This document shows positions 53,656 to 62,212 of a stretch of 64,000 nt of DNA, in pieces. The translations under genes were made by a program, and so were the position numbers. The notes under the pieces were generated by a model. That model was not told the origin of the DNA, did not search any database, and saw nothing but the letters and a program-made list of their open reading frames with translations. The first letter of the stretch is position 1; every line of letters begins with the position of its first letter. Origin of the DNA: Bacteriovoracaceae bacterium (lineage in GTDB: Bacteria > Bdellovibrionota > Bacteriovoracia > Bacteriovoracales > Bacteriovoracaceae); NCBI GenBank assembly GCA_013141065.1, contig JABFRR010000009.1:170777-234776 (forward strand). Direction: 5' to 3'.

Positions 53656-55836
53656 ATGTTGAAGTATTTTGCAAAAGTTTTTTTAATTTCAATCTTATCC
53701 GGATCCCTTCTATTTATGGATATCGGAATAAAAGGGATTCAGTTACAGTCAGCGTTGGCTGCTCAATCATCTGGTGAAAGTCATGATCGGAGTTCAACAA
53801 CTACGGTTAAAACCAATGCGATTGATGACAGCAATATGATGGCGACATTGACTATGTCTGCCGTTGGATTACTGGCTTCAAGACTGTATACCTATAAAAT
53901 GACCACCGATATAATGTTGGCAGCAGCAGGTGGAGCAGTTTTTCTTGCTGGAGATATATTAGCATTTTTTAAATTGAAATCAGTAATGAAAGACATGGAG
54001 ACACAGATTACTCGTGATAAAAAAGGCAACATTAATCGTGAGCAAATTGCAGCCTTGGAAAGATTAAAAAAATCATACGAAGAAGCAAAAAAAACTGCAG
54101 GAACAAAAAAGATGTTGCAAATGGCAGCAGCAGCAGCTTTTGCTGCCGCTGCTGTGATGGCCTATACAATGGCCGGAGTTGAAACTGCTCAACTTACAGC
54201 TTGCACTAGTACAATTCCAACAGTTATTTCTGCAGCATCTGCTTCAATTACTTCTTGTATGGCAATGACATATGGTGCAGCAGCTTGTGCTGCTCCGTTT
54301 AAAGCATGTATATCTAGCGCAACACCACTGAGTAGTTCTATTGCTGCTTATGAATTAAAGAAACAAGCGTCAGGTCCTTCCGGACCAGCTCTAGCAGCGT
54401 ATACTGCTTCAAATTCTACATTAGCAGCACAGGTTGCAACAACTGCAGGGACTTGTAGCATGTCTGGTGGAGCAGCGATTGCTTCTGCATGTAATACAAA
54501 GTTGTCTACAGATATTATTGATGCTTCAGGTGGTGCTGTTTTAACTTTTGCCAGTACAAATCCTATAATAAAAAAAATAATTAATGATTCAAAATCTAAT
54601 TTAATACTAACGGAAAATTCATTTAAAAAAGTGAAGCCATTACAAAATATATTCAATAAGACTTTGGATTTCTTTTTTTCCAAAGCAAACGCCGCGCTTT
54701 TTAGTGCAATGGGAATTGCTTCAAGTGCTGCTATCGCATTCTTAATGCATACTCAAGCTTCTCTTGGGCCATCAATAGATATTTTCATGCTTATTCCACA
54801 AAATAGAGCAATCGTTTGGGGAGTATTGGCCGGTCTAACTTTTGCTGCTTCAAGTGCAACTGACAATGTAATTTCACAAATCGACGCCAATATCGCTAAG
54901 ATTGATATGATTTTAAATTCAATGAACTCTATGGCCCTTGGAGCTACTGCAACCCAACCCAGACTTACTAATCCAAAAAATGCAGTGGCGAATAAGGCAA
55001 ATAATATTTTAAAAATGAATACTGCTCAATATGAAGACGTAGATCTTTCAGAAGCAGGCGGTGGTCAATTGCCATGCTTTACAGGCCCAGATCCAAAAAA
55101 TTGTAAAAGCTTAGATTCAACAGCTAGTGGACTTCCTGGAAACAATCTTCTCGATAAAAATTCTCAGACACAATTAACTGCAATTTTAAAAACTGCAAAT
55201 GGCTTCAACGGTACTTCAAAAATATCAAAAGGAACTCTAGACTCTGCGGGAAAACTGGCCTCAAACGCAGTAGCTTATAGAGCCGCAGCGGATAGAGCAA
55301 AAAAATTAGCGCAAGATAGACTCAAAGCATCTGGAAGCAAAATAGATTTAGATGCTGAATCTAAAAAGTTTTCGAATCAAATGGAAAAAGCGATTAATGA
55401 AGGATTAAAAAAATCAAATTCAACCGCTTCGTCCATGACTGCTAGCATGTACGGTGGTGGCGGTACTGGTGCCCTAAATGCTACTACAGCCGACTCAAAA
55501 GAAAGTAATGAAAAAGTTGGTGCAGAATCAGGCGCTAATGTCGCTGCAGTTGTCCCAGGTACAATAGATATGAGTGCTAGTGGTAATGCGATGGCCGTTG
55601 ATCTGGGCGGAGGAGCCTCACTAGAAACGAATAAAGAGTCAACACCTGAAGAACTGGCCGCATACAATGCAGCTACAAAAGGTGCAACGAGTATTGATGA
55701 ATTTGAAATTAAAAATGATATAACCAAAGATACGAGTTCATCTTTATTTGAACTCATTAGTAATCGTTACCAAAGATCTGGATACCAAAGATTGTTTAAA
55801 CTAAAGGAAGCTGCTGAAGTGCCAGTAAGTAAATAA
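53656..55836 (+). CDS. Multi-pass secreted/membrane protein, paralog B of a tandem pair
   Basis: 726 residues, parallel to paralog A throughout: start MLKYFAKVFLISILSG, conserved DDSNMMATLTMSAVGLL and MTTDIMLAAAGGAVFLAGDILAFFKLK, coiled-coil-like KSYEEAKKTAGTKKMLQ, second hairpin with LIPQNRAIVWGVLAGL, IDANIAKIDMILNSMN and the end SLFELISNRYQRSGYQRLF. The Cys-rich central domain has different spacing (AACAAPFKACIS). The region is Ala/Ser-rich, causing long antisense open frames that should be ignored. The conserved PQNRAI segment at the second hairpin and the common C-terminal motif point to a shared structural role. Function unknown. Confidence 0.78.
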   Translation: MLKYFAKVFLISILSGSLLFMDIGIKGIQLQSALAAQSSGESHDRSSTTTVKTNAIDDSNMMATLTMSAVGLLASRLYTYKMTTDIMLAAAGGAVFLAGDILAFFKLKSVMKDMETQITRDKKGNINREQIAALERLKKSYEEAKKTAGTKKMLQMAAAAAFAAAAVMAYTMAGVETAQLTACTSTIPTVISAASASITSCMAMTYGAAACAAPFKACISSATPLSSSIAAYELKKQASGPSGPALAAYTASNSTLAAQVATTAGTCSMSGGAAIASACNTKLSTDIIDASGGAVLTFASTNPIIKKIINDSKSNLILTENSFKKVKPLQNIFNKTLDFFFSKANAALFSAMGIASSAAIAFLMHTQASLGPSIDIFMLIPQNRAIVWGVLAGLTFAASSATDNVISQIDANIAKIDMILNSMNSMALGATATQPRLTNPKNAVANKANNILKMNTAQYEDVDLSEAGGGQLPCFTGPDPKNCKSLDSTASGLPGNNLLDKNSQTQLTAILKTANGFNGTSKISKGTLDSAGKLASNAVAYRAAADRAKKLAQDRLKASGSKIDLDAESKKFSNQMEKAINEGLKKSNSTASSMTASMYGGGGTGALNATTADSKESNEKVGAESGANVAAVVPGTIDMSASGNAMAVDLGGGASLETNKESTPEELAAYNAATKGATSIDEFEIKNDITKDTSSSLFELISNRYQRSGYQRLFKLKEAAEVPVSK

Positions 55837-55843
55837 ATCAAAG

Positions 55844-56323
55844 ATGATAGATAAAAAAAGTATTTTAGAGCAGCTTTTAGCAAAATTAAATAATGAGCTT
55901 GTCGAAATAGAAAGAGCTGCAAGTGCTGCTCATGACCTAGCAACTTCAAGCGATCTCAAATCAGAAGGAAAGTACGATACTCGTGCTATCGAAGCCGCTT
56001 ATTTAGCTGGAGCTCAATCTAAACGAGTTGAAGAAATTAAATTGGATATTCAAATGCTTGAAGATCTAGATATTAATCTTCCACCTTCTAAACAATTGCA
56101 ATTGGGATCATTAGCGCTTTTGTCATGTAATGGACAAGAGAAAAATTATTTTTTATCAAGTACTTCGGGAGGAACAATGCTCCTGATAAATGATCAACCA
56201 ATACTCGTCATTTCAGTTTTTTCACCTATTGGGGACGCAGCATTGGGCTTGGGAGTTGGAGAGTCGTTCGAAGTTGAAACTCCCAAAGAAACTCGCACAT
56301 ACCATATTAAAGAAATCAACTAA
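55844..56323 (+). CDS. GreA-like protein at the end of the paralog operon
   Basis: 159 residues. N-terminal coiled-coil helix pair with the segment HDLATSSDLKSEGKYDTRAIEAAYLAGAQSKRVEEIK, which closely parallels GreA N-terminal hairpins, and a C-terminal FKBP-like beta domain (LQLGSLALLSCNGQEKNYFL, then SPIGDAALGLGVGESFEVETP). GreA rescues stalled RNA polymerase through the hairpin tip; the acidic tip residues are less clear here, so activity is uncertain. Only 7 bp separate it from paralog B and no good ribosome site is seen, suggesting coupling. Its place in a membrane-protein operon is unusual. Confidence 0.82.
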   Translation: MIDKKSILEQLLAKLNNELVEIERAASAAHDLATSSDLKSEGKYDTRAIEAAYLAGAQSKRVEEIKLDIQMLEDLDINLPPSKQLQLGSLALLSCNGQEKNYFLSSTSGGTMLLINDQPILVISVFSPIGDAALGLGVGESFEVETPKETRTYHIKEIN

Positions 56324-56432
56324 GATTTATTTTTATTCAATCTGATTCAAATCATTAATTTTTGTATCATGATTTTCTCCAATTCTTTCGATAAGTCTTG
56401 AGAAATAAAATGTTATTTTGGGAAAAGTTAAT

Positions 56433-58325
56433 ATGAAAAACTTCAGTTTAAAATCAAAGATTCTCACTCTGTCCTTGTTTTTAATTTCAATTTCTATATT
56501 AATTGGAATAGTCTCATTTTTCTATATGGATAAGATTATTAAAGAATATTCGGTAATACCTGAAGTTAGCTATCCAAATACAACGAATATGCTTCAAATG
56601 TTTTCTAACTACCAAATGGCAAGAATTGAAGGGCAAGTATTAGCTTCACCGTCAGAAACTGATGAGCATAAGTTAAAAGCAATCGAATTAATGAATAAAA
56701 TAATTTTGAATGATAAGTCTCTTCAAAAGCGTTATCAGGAAGTAGAACATCTGCCAGGTGAGAAAGATTATTATGAGAGCTTTAGAAAGAATATTGATGA
56801 GTCATATATAAATTTGAATAAAGTTGTTGAGCTTTATAAGAAAAGCAAAACAGACAGTTCTGTATTTGTAGAGATTAATACCCTGATGTCCGAAAAAATT
56901 TGGGATAGTGGCAACAAGGCCCAAATGGCAATGGAGAAATTACGAGATTTCCATTTAATTGAAACGGCAAATGCAACTAAGATTGCTAATAGAGATGGAA
57001 GTACATCAAAAATTGTGATAATAAGCCTAATTGTTATTCTTGGTAGTATAGGTTTTTTTGTAGCAATTTTCTTGACGAATATGCTTGTAAAATCTTTACG
57101 AGATGTTACTGAATCTCTCGCAATTTCTAGTTCTGATGTCTCATCTGCAACAACCCAAATTGCCGCTTCTGCAGAGGATCTCTCTCAAGCAACAACCGAA
57201 CAAGCTGCCTCTTTGCAAGAAACATCAGCATCAGTTGAAGAGTTGAGCTCAATGGTTTCCGTGAATTCTGAAAATGCTAAAAAAGCTTCTGACAATAGTA
57301 CAATGTCTCAAAAGCATGCAGAACGAGGAAGAGAAGTCGTTACTCAAATGGTGCAATCGATGTCTGAAATTAACGAAAGTAATAATAATATTATGGAACA
57401 TATTAATCACTCAAATGAACAATTAGGTGAGATTGTAAAAGTCATTCAAGAAATTGGAAATAAAACCAAGGTTATTAACGATATAGTTTTTCAGACAAAA
57501 CTTTTATCTTTTAATGCTTCTGTGGAAGCTGCTAGAGCTGGCGAGCAAGGAAAAGGATTTGCAGTTGTTGCTGAAGAAGTAGGTAATTTAGCTCAAATGA
57601 GTGGTAATGCAGCTAAAGAAATTAGTGATATGCTTTCAGCCTCAGTGAGTAAGGTTGAAACTATTGTTGAAGAAACAAAATCAAAAGTAGATCAACTAAT
57701 GAGTGTAGGGAAATCTAAAGTAGACACTGGATCAAAAATTGCTCAAGAGTGTGGAGAGGTGCTGGCTGAAATCGTTTTAAATGTTTCTTCTGTTACAAGT
57801 ATGGCCAGTGAAATTTCAAATGCCAGCACTGAACAGTCTAAGGGAATAATTGAAATTAATAAAGCGATGGGGCAGTTAGATCAAGTCACTCAATCTAATA
57901 CTCTCACTTCGCAACAATCTGCTAATTCGGCAGAACAACTTGCCATCCAAGCAAATTCACTCAAGGCACAAGTAGCCACTTTAGTAAAAGTTATCAATGG
58001 TGGGACTGATAATAAACAAGTTGATTCAAAAGTAATTAAGAAAAATATAAAACAAACAGCTTTGCAGGTGACACCGGTAAAAACAGAAGTAAAGATAGAA
58101 CCTGTGAAAGTAGTTAGTCCATCAAAGAAGTCCTTCGATATTAAAAATTCTAGTGATCTAAGTAATATTCTTCCTATAAAAAAGAAAATACTTCCTGAAC
58201 CTGAAGTTAAGAAAGCAGTTCATAAAACAGAAGATAAAAAAATTATTAATCACTCCACACAAGCTCGCCCCAAATTGAAAGATGGTGTACCAAGCCACGA
58301 CCATCCCGGCTTTGAAGATGTTTAA
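56433..58325 (+). CDS. Methyl-accepting chemotaxis protein without visible HAMP, long C-terminal tail
   Basis: 630 residues. TM1 (about 10-32), a four-helix-type periplasmic domain (35-190), TM2 (193-216), then methylation helices and the kinase-control hairpin, with [20 protein letters not shown] and [13 protein letters not shown] (about 350-385). Between TM2 and the coiled coil no clear HAMP is seen. After about 505 there is a flexible Lys/Val/Pro-rich tail of 125 residues ending [10 protein letters not shown], which may tether an adaptation enzyme. No che genes are near. Start 56433 has GGGAAAAG upstream. Confidence 0.9.
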   Translation: MKNFSLKSKILTLSLFLISISILIGIVSFFYMDKIIKEYSVIPEVSYPNTTNMLQMFSNYQMARIEGQVLASPSETDEHKLKAIELMNKIILNDKSLQKRYQEVEHLPGEKDYYESFRKNIDESYINLNKVVELYKKSKTDSSVFVEINTLMSEKIWDSGNKAQMAMEKLRDFHLIETANATKIANRDGSTSKIVIISLIVILGSIGFFVAIFLTNMLVKSLRDVTESLAISSSDVSSATTQIAASAEDLSQATTEQAASLQETSASVEELSSMVSVNSENAKKASDNSTMSQKHAERGREVVTQMVQSMSEINESNNNIMEHINHSNEQLGEIVKVIQEIGNKTKVINDIVFQTKLLSFNASVEAARAGEQGKGFAVVAEEVGNLAQMSGNAAKEISDMLSASVSKVETIVEETKSKVDQLMSVGKSKVDTGSKIAQECGEVLAEIVLNVSSVTSMASEISNASTEQSKGIIEINKAMGQLDQVTQSNTLTSQQSANSAEQLAIQANSLKAQVATLVKVINGGTDNKQVDSKVIKKNIKQTALQVTPVKTEVKIEPVKVVSPSKKSFDIKNSSDLSNILPIKKKILPEPEVKKAVHKTEDKKIINHSTQARPKLKDGVPSHDHPGFEDV

Positions 58326-58329
58326 TTTG

Positions 58330-58350
58330 AGATCTAAGATCTTGATTTTT
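58330..58350 (+). terminator. Probable intrinsic terminator after the chemoreceptor
   Basis: AGATC (58330-58334), loop TAA, GATCT (58338-58342), then TGATTTTTT. Short 5-bp stem, T-run present; modest confidence. Confidence 0.45.
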
Positions 58351-58497
58351 TAATTAATTCATAAAATAAAAAAGAATAATTAGTGCATTTACATATTTTA
58401 AGTGTAGGCTAGCTATGTAAGGTAATTGTTCATTTATTATTCGAATCCTCTAAAACGATCCAATAGCAAATCAATACATTAAATCTACGTTTTTTAA

Positions 58498-58520
58498 AAC
58501 ACCACACCAATGTGGTTGTT
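58498..58520 (+). promoter_or_regulatory. Leader hairpin just upstream of the RRM-protein ribosome site
   Basis: AACACCACA (58498-58506), loop CCAA, TGTGGTTGTT (58511-58520, one bulged T). It lies 7 bases before the GGAG (58528-58531) of the RRM gene, so it could be a binding site for the RRM protein itself. Confidence 0.4.
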
Positions 58521-58536
58521 TATATATGGAGTATCT

Positions 58537-58812
58537 ATGAGTGCAAAAATTTATGTTGGTAACTTAGGTTACAGTGTTACCAATGAAACATTATCAGATA
58601 AGTTCGCCCAATTTGGGACTGTCGAATCATCTAAAGTTATTATCGATCGCGATACAAATCGCAGTAAAGGTTTTGGTTTTATCGAAATGTCATCAAGTTC
58701 AGAAGCTGCAGATGCAATTTCTGGTTTGAATGGTATGGAATTCGAAGGTCGTCAAATGAATGTATCAGAAGCTAAAGAAATGGCGCCGAAGACAAGAACT
58801 AATCGTTGGTAG
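58537..58812 (+). CDS. Small RRM RNA-binding protein
   Basis: 91 residues of a single RNA-recognition motif. RNP2 is KIYVGNLGY and RNP1 is RSKGFGFIEM, with the standard beta-alpha-beta order in between. Such stand-alone RRM proteins are frequent in cyanobacteria and several proteobacteria, often cold-responsive, and bind single-stranded RNA. The start at 58537 is set by GGAG; the longer frame from 58510 is not preceded by one. The tail EMAPKTRTNRW is short and lacks the Gly-rich extension. Single-gene unit with a clear terminator. Confidence 0.93.
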   Translation: MSAKIYVGNLGYSVTNETLSDKFAQFGTVESSKVIIDRDTNRSKGFGFIEMSSSSEAADAISGLNGMEFEGRQMNVSEAKEMAPKTRTNRW

Positions 58813-58824
58813 TTTAATCCAATT

Positions 58825-58855
58825 AAGCCCGTCTAGAAAAAGATGGGCTTTTTTT
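58825..58855. terminator. Intrinsic terminator after the RRM gene
   Basis: AAGCCCGTCT (58825-58834), loop AGAAAA, AGATGGGCTT (58841-58850), T-run to 58855; one G-U pair in a 10-bp stem. It also overlaps the end of the thermonuclease gene on the other strand. Confidence 0.88.
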
Positions 58856-59513
58856 ACCAGCTAAAACCAACTGATTTTGCCATTTGATCACTCGAAAAAA
58901 ATACACGATGAAAATGTGGAACTTCTTCAATTTTCTCTGGTACGTAAAGCTTTTTAGTCAAAAAATTTCCCACAATATTTGATCCAACTACCCCCTTTGA
59001 TTGCTGCCTGAACATGTAGGGAAGAGGTTCTTCTCGATAATTATCTGAAAATATTCCAAGTGATTGTTTATGAGCTTCCTCAGAGAGAGTTAAATATTTC
59101 TTAACTAAGGATTTTTCATAGGGATAAATAAAATAAACCGCACCCCATCCAGAGCTAATTATTTTGGCATTTAAGTCCTCACCATTAAACTTAATGACAC
59201 CCAAGTACCTATTGTTTGAATCCTTTCCGTTTTGAGGTAGCTCAATTTCAATTGAAGTGCCTAAAGGCAGGAGTAACCTGAGGAAGTCACGTGCATGGAG
59301 GGCGATCTCACCTTGTGAGTTGCCATTAAAATCAATTTCCGGGGTATCAACTCCGAGAAGTCTCAGTTTGGCAGGCTTTGATCCTCCATTTGGTAGAAAA
59401 GTAAGAGTGTCACCATCGTGTATACTAAGAACCTTACCAAAAAGTGAACTAGCTTCAACTTGGGCTAGGCTTAATAAAGCAATAAGAAAGAGGTTTATAC
59501 TCGTTTTTATCAT
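58854..59513 (-). CDS. Secreted thermonuclease (SNase family)
   Basis: 219 residues with signal peptide (to about EAS22). SNase core is clear: SIHDGDTLTFLP (Ca/phosphate Asp), LRLLGVDTPEIDF and GKDSNNRYLGVIKFNG (the DRYxR-type catalytic strand, here NRYLG), with a SGWGAVYFIYPYEK segment. The catalytic Arg of the classic DRYxR is replaced by a different residue pattern, so activity should be confirmed. A 60-residue C-terminal extension follows the domain. A periplasmic or extracellular nuclease, likely with the EEP enzyme for nucleic-acid degradation. Confidence 0.85.
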   Translation of the reverse strand: MIKTSINLFLIALLSLAQVEASSLFGKVLSIHDGDTLTFLPNGGSKPAKLRLLGVDTPEIDFNGNSQGEIALHARDFLRLLLPLGTSIEIELPQNGKDSNNRYLGVIKFNGEDLNAKIISSGWGAVYFIYPYEKSLVKKYLTLSEEAHKQSLGIFSDNYREEPLPYMFRQQSKGVVGSNIVGNFLTKKLYVPEKIEEVPHFHRVFFSSDQMAKSVGFSW

Positions 59514-59633
59514 TGGTAATTGCTAACCATTTGTTCATGAATAATCAATCAAATCATTTTCTCTTGATATTTTTTACATACTATTGAGGTTTTCTTATTT
59601 AAAGAAATGCTACAAATATTCGATAAGTTCATT

Positions 59634-59999
59634 ATGACAAACATATTATTAGTTGAAGACAATCTGGGCTTTAGAGAATTAATTCGAGAGCATCTTGTTG
59701 AGAGCAATTTGAAAGTTAGACTTATTGAAGCTAATAATCCAATTGAAGGATTGCAGCTGCTCACAAAACACAAATATAATTTTGAATTTATAATTTGTGA
59801 TTTTTTTCTACCCATTCAAAATGGAACTGATTTCCTTGATATTGCTAAATCTCACAATAAATCAATAAAGTGTCTATTGATTAGTGCAGATGAATATTTA
59901 AAGAATAAAAGTTCACCTAATATCGATAAATTTTTTGTTAAGTCAGATGTTGAATCACTTATAAAATATCTGCAATCAAATTGCTTAACAGCATTCTAA
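59634..59999 (+). CDS. Stand-alone response-regulator receiver protein
   Basis: 121 residues, CheY-like with no output domain. Acidic pair E8-D9 in LLVEDNLG, phosphoacceptor D56 in FIICDFFLP, Ser of LISADE and Lys of FFVKSD complete the receiver. ATG 59634 is used because the conserved domain starts immediately; an upstream ATG at 59607 adds nine residues. No partner kinase nearby. Convergent with the exported protein at 60003 (3 bp apart). Confidence 0.9.
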   Translation: MTNILLVEDNLGFRELIREHLVESNLKVRLIEANNPIEGLQLLTKHKYNFEFIICDFFLPIQNGTDFLDIAKSHNKSIKCLLISADEYLKNKSSPNIDKFFVKSDVESLIKYLQSNCLTAF

Positions 60000-60002
60000 A
60001 AA

Positions 60003-60590
60003 CTATTTTGTAGTTAATTCTTCTTTTATCGCCACTGCGATTGCATCAACTTGATCATTAATTAAGCTTTTTGCAATTTTTTCTATCAGGCTATTAAACT
60101 TATCACCCTTATAGAAAAGTGTATTAATCGATTTAATTTCTAGTGATTCACTAAGTGTTTTTTTAGCACAAAATAAAAGAGTAAAATCAGAAATGGTGTC
60201 AGTCACAGCAGGGCCTGAAGCCGTAAAGTCTAACTGAGCTAAATAGGCGAGTTGGTCTACGGGGCAACCTGAAATCGTTCGTTCGAAAGTAATGGTGCCC
60301 AAAAGATGAAATTGCTTAGGAAAACCTAGGATTCGTTTTACAACGACATATTCAAATGAATTTCCAAGAATAACTTTTTTACTTACACTTACACCGGCAG
60401 GTACGATGCGATTTAAAAATCCCTCTGGATTTAATAATGTATCTTCAAGTTTTTCATCAATGTTTGTTCTGGCCGATAAGTTAAAACCGGTTTCAGTTTT
60501 TAAGATATGATCAAAGGTTGGTGCCGCTTGAGTTAAGTTGCTAGTTGCCAATGATATTAAAAAGACTAGTTTTGCTAATTGTTTTTTCAT
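60003..60590 (-). CDS. Exported protein of unknown function
   Basis: 195 residues with signal peptide ending TQAA. The mature part is a mixture of strands with two Cys (TISGCPVDQLA and LLFCAKKTL) that could form a disulfide, and ends in a helix (LIEKIAKSLINDQVDAIAVAIKEEL). It may be a periplasmic carrier-like fold, but I recognise no family. Divergent from, and about 120 bp away from, the kinase-fold gene. Confidence 0.7.
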   Translation of the reverse strand: MKKQLAKLVFLISLATSNLTQAAPTFDHILKTETGFNLSARTNIDEKLEDTLLNPEGFLNRIVPAGVSVSKKVILGNSFEYVVVKRILGFPKQFHLLGTITFERTISGCPVDQLAYLAQLDFTASGPAVTDTISDFTLLFCAKKTLSESLEIKSINTLFYKGDKFNSLIEKIAKSLINDQVDAIAVAIKEELTTK

Positions 60591-60708
60591 AAATTAAAAA
60601 TCCTATTGAATAATAAATATCCGTAAAAAATAATGATAATTGGATGAATGCTAAATTGTCTTCTAAAAAATACCATTAAAAATAGCGCACTTCGCTGTTT
60701 TGATTTTT

Positions 60709-61677
60709 TTATAAATCGATACGAGGAAAAATAATTGCAGCTATTTCTTCAACTGATTTGGCACCTTTACCTATTTCTCTGTCAAACCAATCATGAAACG
60801 CAATGAATCTATTTTGTAGAGAGAGCGCCATCATAATGTTTGAATAATCATCAGGGGCTATTGTTGAATGATACTGAGCACCTTCCCAAACTAAACGTTG
60901 GAGATCGGGCTTACCTTTAAAAAAACATATGATTGGCAAAATAAATTCCATTTCGATCGGAGCATTCATCGAATCTGCAAAATCTAAAACACCGGTGACT
61001 CGCCATTCGTTATTCATTTCTTCCAACATTAAATGTTCATGATTTAAATCTGCATGAATTAATTTGGCCGGGCCAAGTGATAAAAGTTGTTTTGTATACT
61101 TATTAACAAATTGGCTAATTTTTTTAGACCATTCAGGAGAATTGCCTCTGTTTAAATGAATTTCTTCTTGGTTTTTTAGATTGTTTTCTAGATATACGCT
61201 CCAAGGTCCGAAATCGCGTTCAAAGCCCTCTGATTGAATACTGTGAATATCTTTAATTATTTTTCCTATGTCTTTCGCAAATATTTTCATATTTTCATGA
61301 GTCATAATTCGACAAACGTTTTTTGCTTGCTGGCCTTTGACATGTGTTGTGATTATGTAATTCCATTTTTCAATTTGATCATTTACCAAAATATTAGGAA
61401 TAGAAAAAGGGAGTTGGTTTCCAATTGTTTTAGTTGCTGCGAATTCAGCTTCTATTGAGCCGCTGTAAAATGGAGGAGTGATTTTGAGAAAGTGTTCAGT
61501 TCCAATTTTAAAAACTAGGCTTGAGCCTTCTGTAATGCGAGTGAGAGGTTCATTGTAGTTATGTTTTAATGCTAATTCTTTAGCAAGAGCAAGGCCAAAA
61601 TCGGTGCTTTTGAAGTGCTTAGTATAAGCAGCTTTATCTAGAGCGAGAATGTCCTTTGCCGAAAATGCTTGCATCAT
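60709..61677 (-). CDS. Aminoglycoside phosphotransferase-family kinase
   Basis: 322 residues of the APH/choline kinase-like fold. The Brenner motif is LIHADLNHEHLML (about 205), with the usual Asn after HxD replaced by His as in several family members. The metal-binding Asp lies in VTGVLDFADSM (about 228). N-terminal TEGSSLVFKIGTEHFLKI is the nucleotide loop and Lys strand. Family members phosphorylate antibiotics, sugars or small alcohols; the real substrate is unknown and resistance must not be assumed. Start uncertain by 1 codon (two adjacent Met). Confidence 0.83.
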   Translation of the reverse strand: MMQAFSAKDILALDKAAYTKHFKSTDFGLALAKELALKHNYNEPLTRITEGSSLVFKIGTEHFLKITPPFYSGSIEAEFAATKTIGNQLPFSIPNILVNDQIEKWNYIITTHVKGQQAKNVCRIMTHENMKIFAKDIGKIIKDIHSIQSEGFERDFGPWSVYLENNLKNQEEIHLNRGNSPEWSKKISQFVNKYTKQLLSLGPAKLIHADLNHEHLMLEEMNNEWRVTGVLDFADSMNAPIEMEFILPIICFFKGKPDLQRLVWEGAQYHSTIAPDDYSNIMMALSLQNRFIAFHDWFDREIGKGAKSVEEIAAIIFPRIDL

Positions 61678-61756
61678 ATAATTCTAAATGAATACAATTT
61701 TATAAGCTATAATAATTTATTTATAAATAGTCATAATGATATTCGAATTCTCATAT

Positions 61757-61786
61757 TTGGCATTTTGTCTATTCGCATGTTATAAT
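61757..61786 (+). promoter_or_regulatory. Probable promoter upstream of the Rnk-like remnant
   Basis: TTGGCA at 61757-61762 and TATAAT at 61781-61786 with an 18-base spacer; near consensus. It would drive a leader of about 155 nt ahead of 61949. The 272-bp gap 61678-61948 holds otherwise only a small inverted repeat (CTGG/CCAG near 61863) and no open frame. Confidence 0.55.
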
Positions 61787-61948
61787 GGTAGAAGAATGAA
61801 TCTATATAAGACACGTACTATTCAAATTACTTCAAGAAAATCCATCACAGTCTAGTTATGGCTGGTTAATTTCCAGTCAAGCCACGCCTATTAATTATTT
61901 ATCTCAACGAACTATGTGTAGTAGTTTTACTAAAATTTAGGAGATTTT

Positions 61949-62169
61949 ATGAAAGAAGATGTAATTTTAATGACTGAAAGAGATTATTTGCGAATTAAGC
62001 ATATTCTTAGTTTTCAAAACTCGACCGAATTTGAAAATTTAGAAATTGAATTAGATAGGGCAAGATTGTTGAAGAATGTGAAATTCCTACAGGACTGGTT
62101 AAGATGAATACAAAGTTTAAGTTTGAAGTTATCAACGACAAAAAAGAAATGGTTATAACAATCGTTTGA
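61949..62169 (+). pseudogene. Frameshifted, truncated Rnk/GreA-like regulator
   Basis: The first frame (ATG 61949, AGGAG upstream) gives 52 residues: VILMTERDYLRIKHIL and FENLEIELDRARL, matching the N-terminal helix pair of Rnk (nucleoside diphosphate kinase regulator). It stops at 62107, but the -1 frame from about 62063 continues with KIVEECEIPTGLVKMNTKF and FEVINDKKEMVITIV until a TGA at 62169, matching the next Rnk block (VPPDVVTMNS-type). One base is therefore missing or extra near 62063, and the C-terminal half is gone at the IS66 boundary. Function is lost unless the N-terminal peptide is used. No complete gene is in the window. Confidence 0.7.
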
Positions 62170-62212
62170 ATCTATTCATTTTAATGGGGAAAATCGGTCA
62201 GGTTTAATAGTG

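Noticed and set aside
52507..55757. Long antisense frames in the tandem paralogs (52507-52794, 54348-54683, 55377-55757)
   Set aside because: Ala/Ser/Thr-rich coding sequence with few stops on the opposite strand explains them; no start signals were seen.
60709..61677. Antibiotic-resistance reading of the aminoglycoside phosphotransferase-family gene
   Set aside because: The fold is shared by many metabolic kinases and there is no resistance-type context, so only the family is reported.
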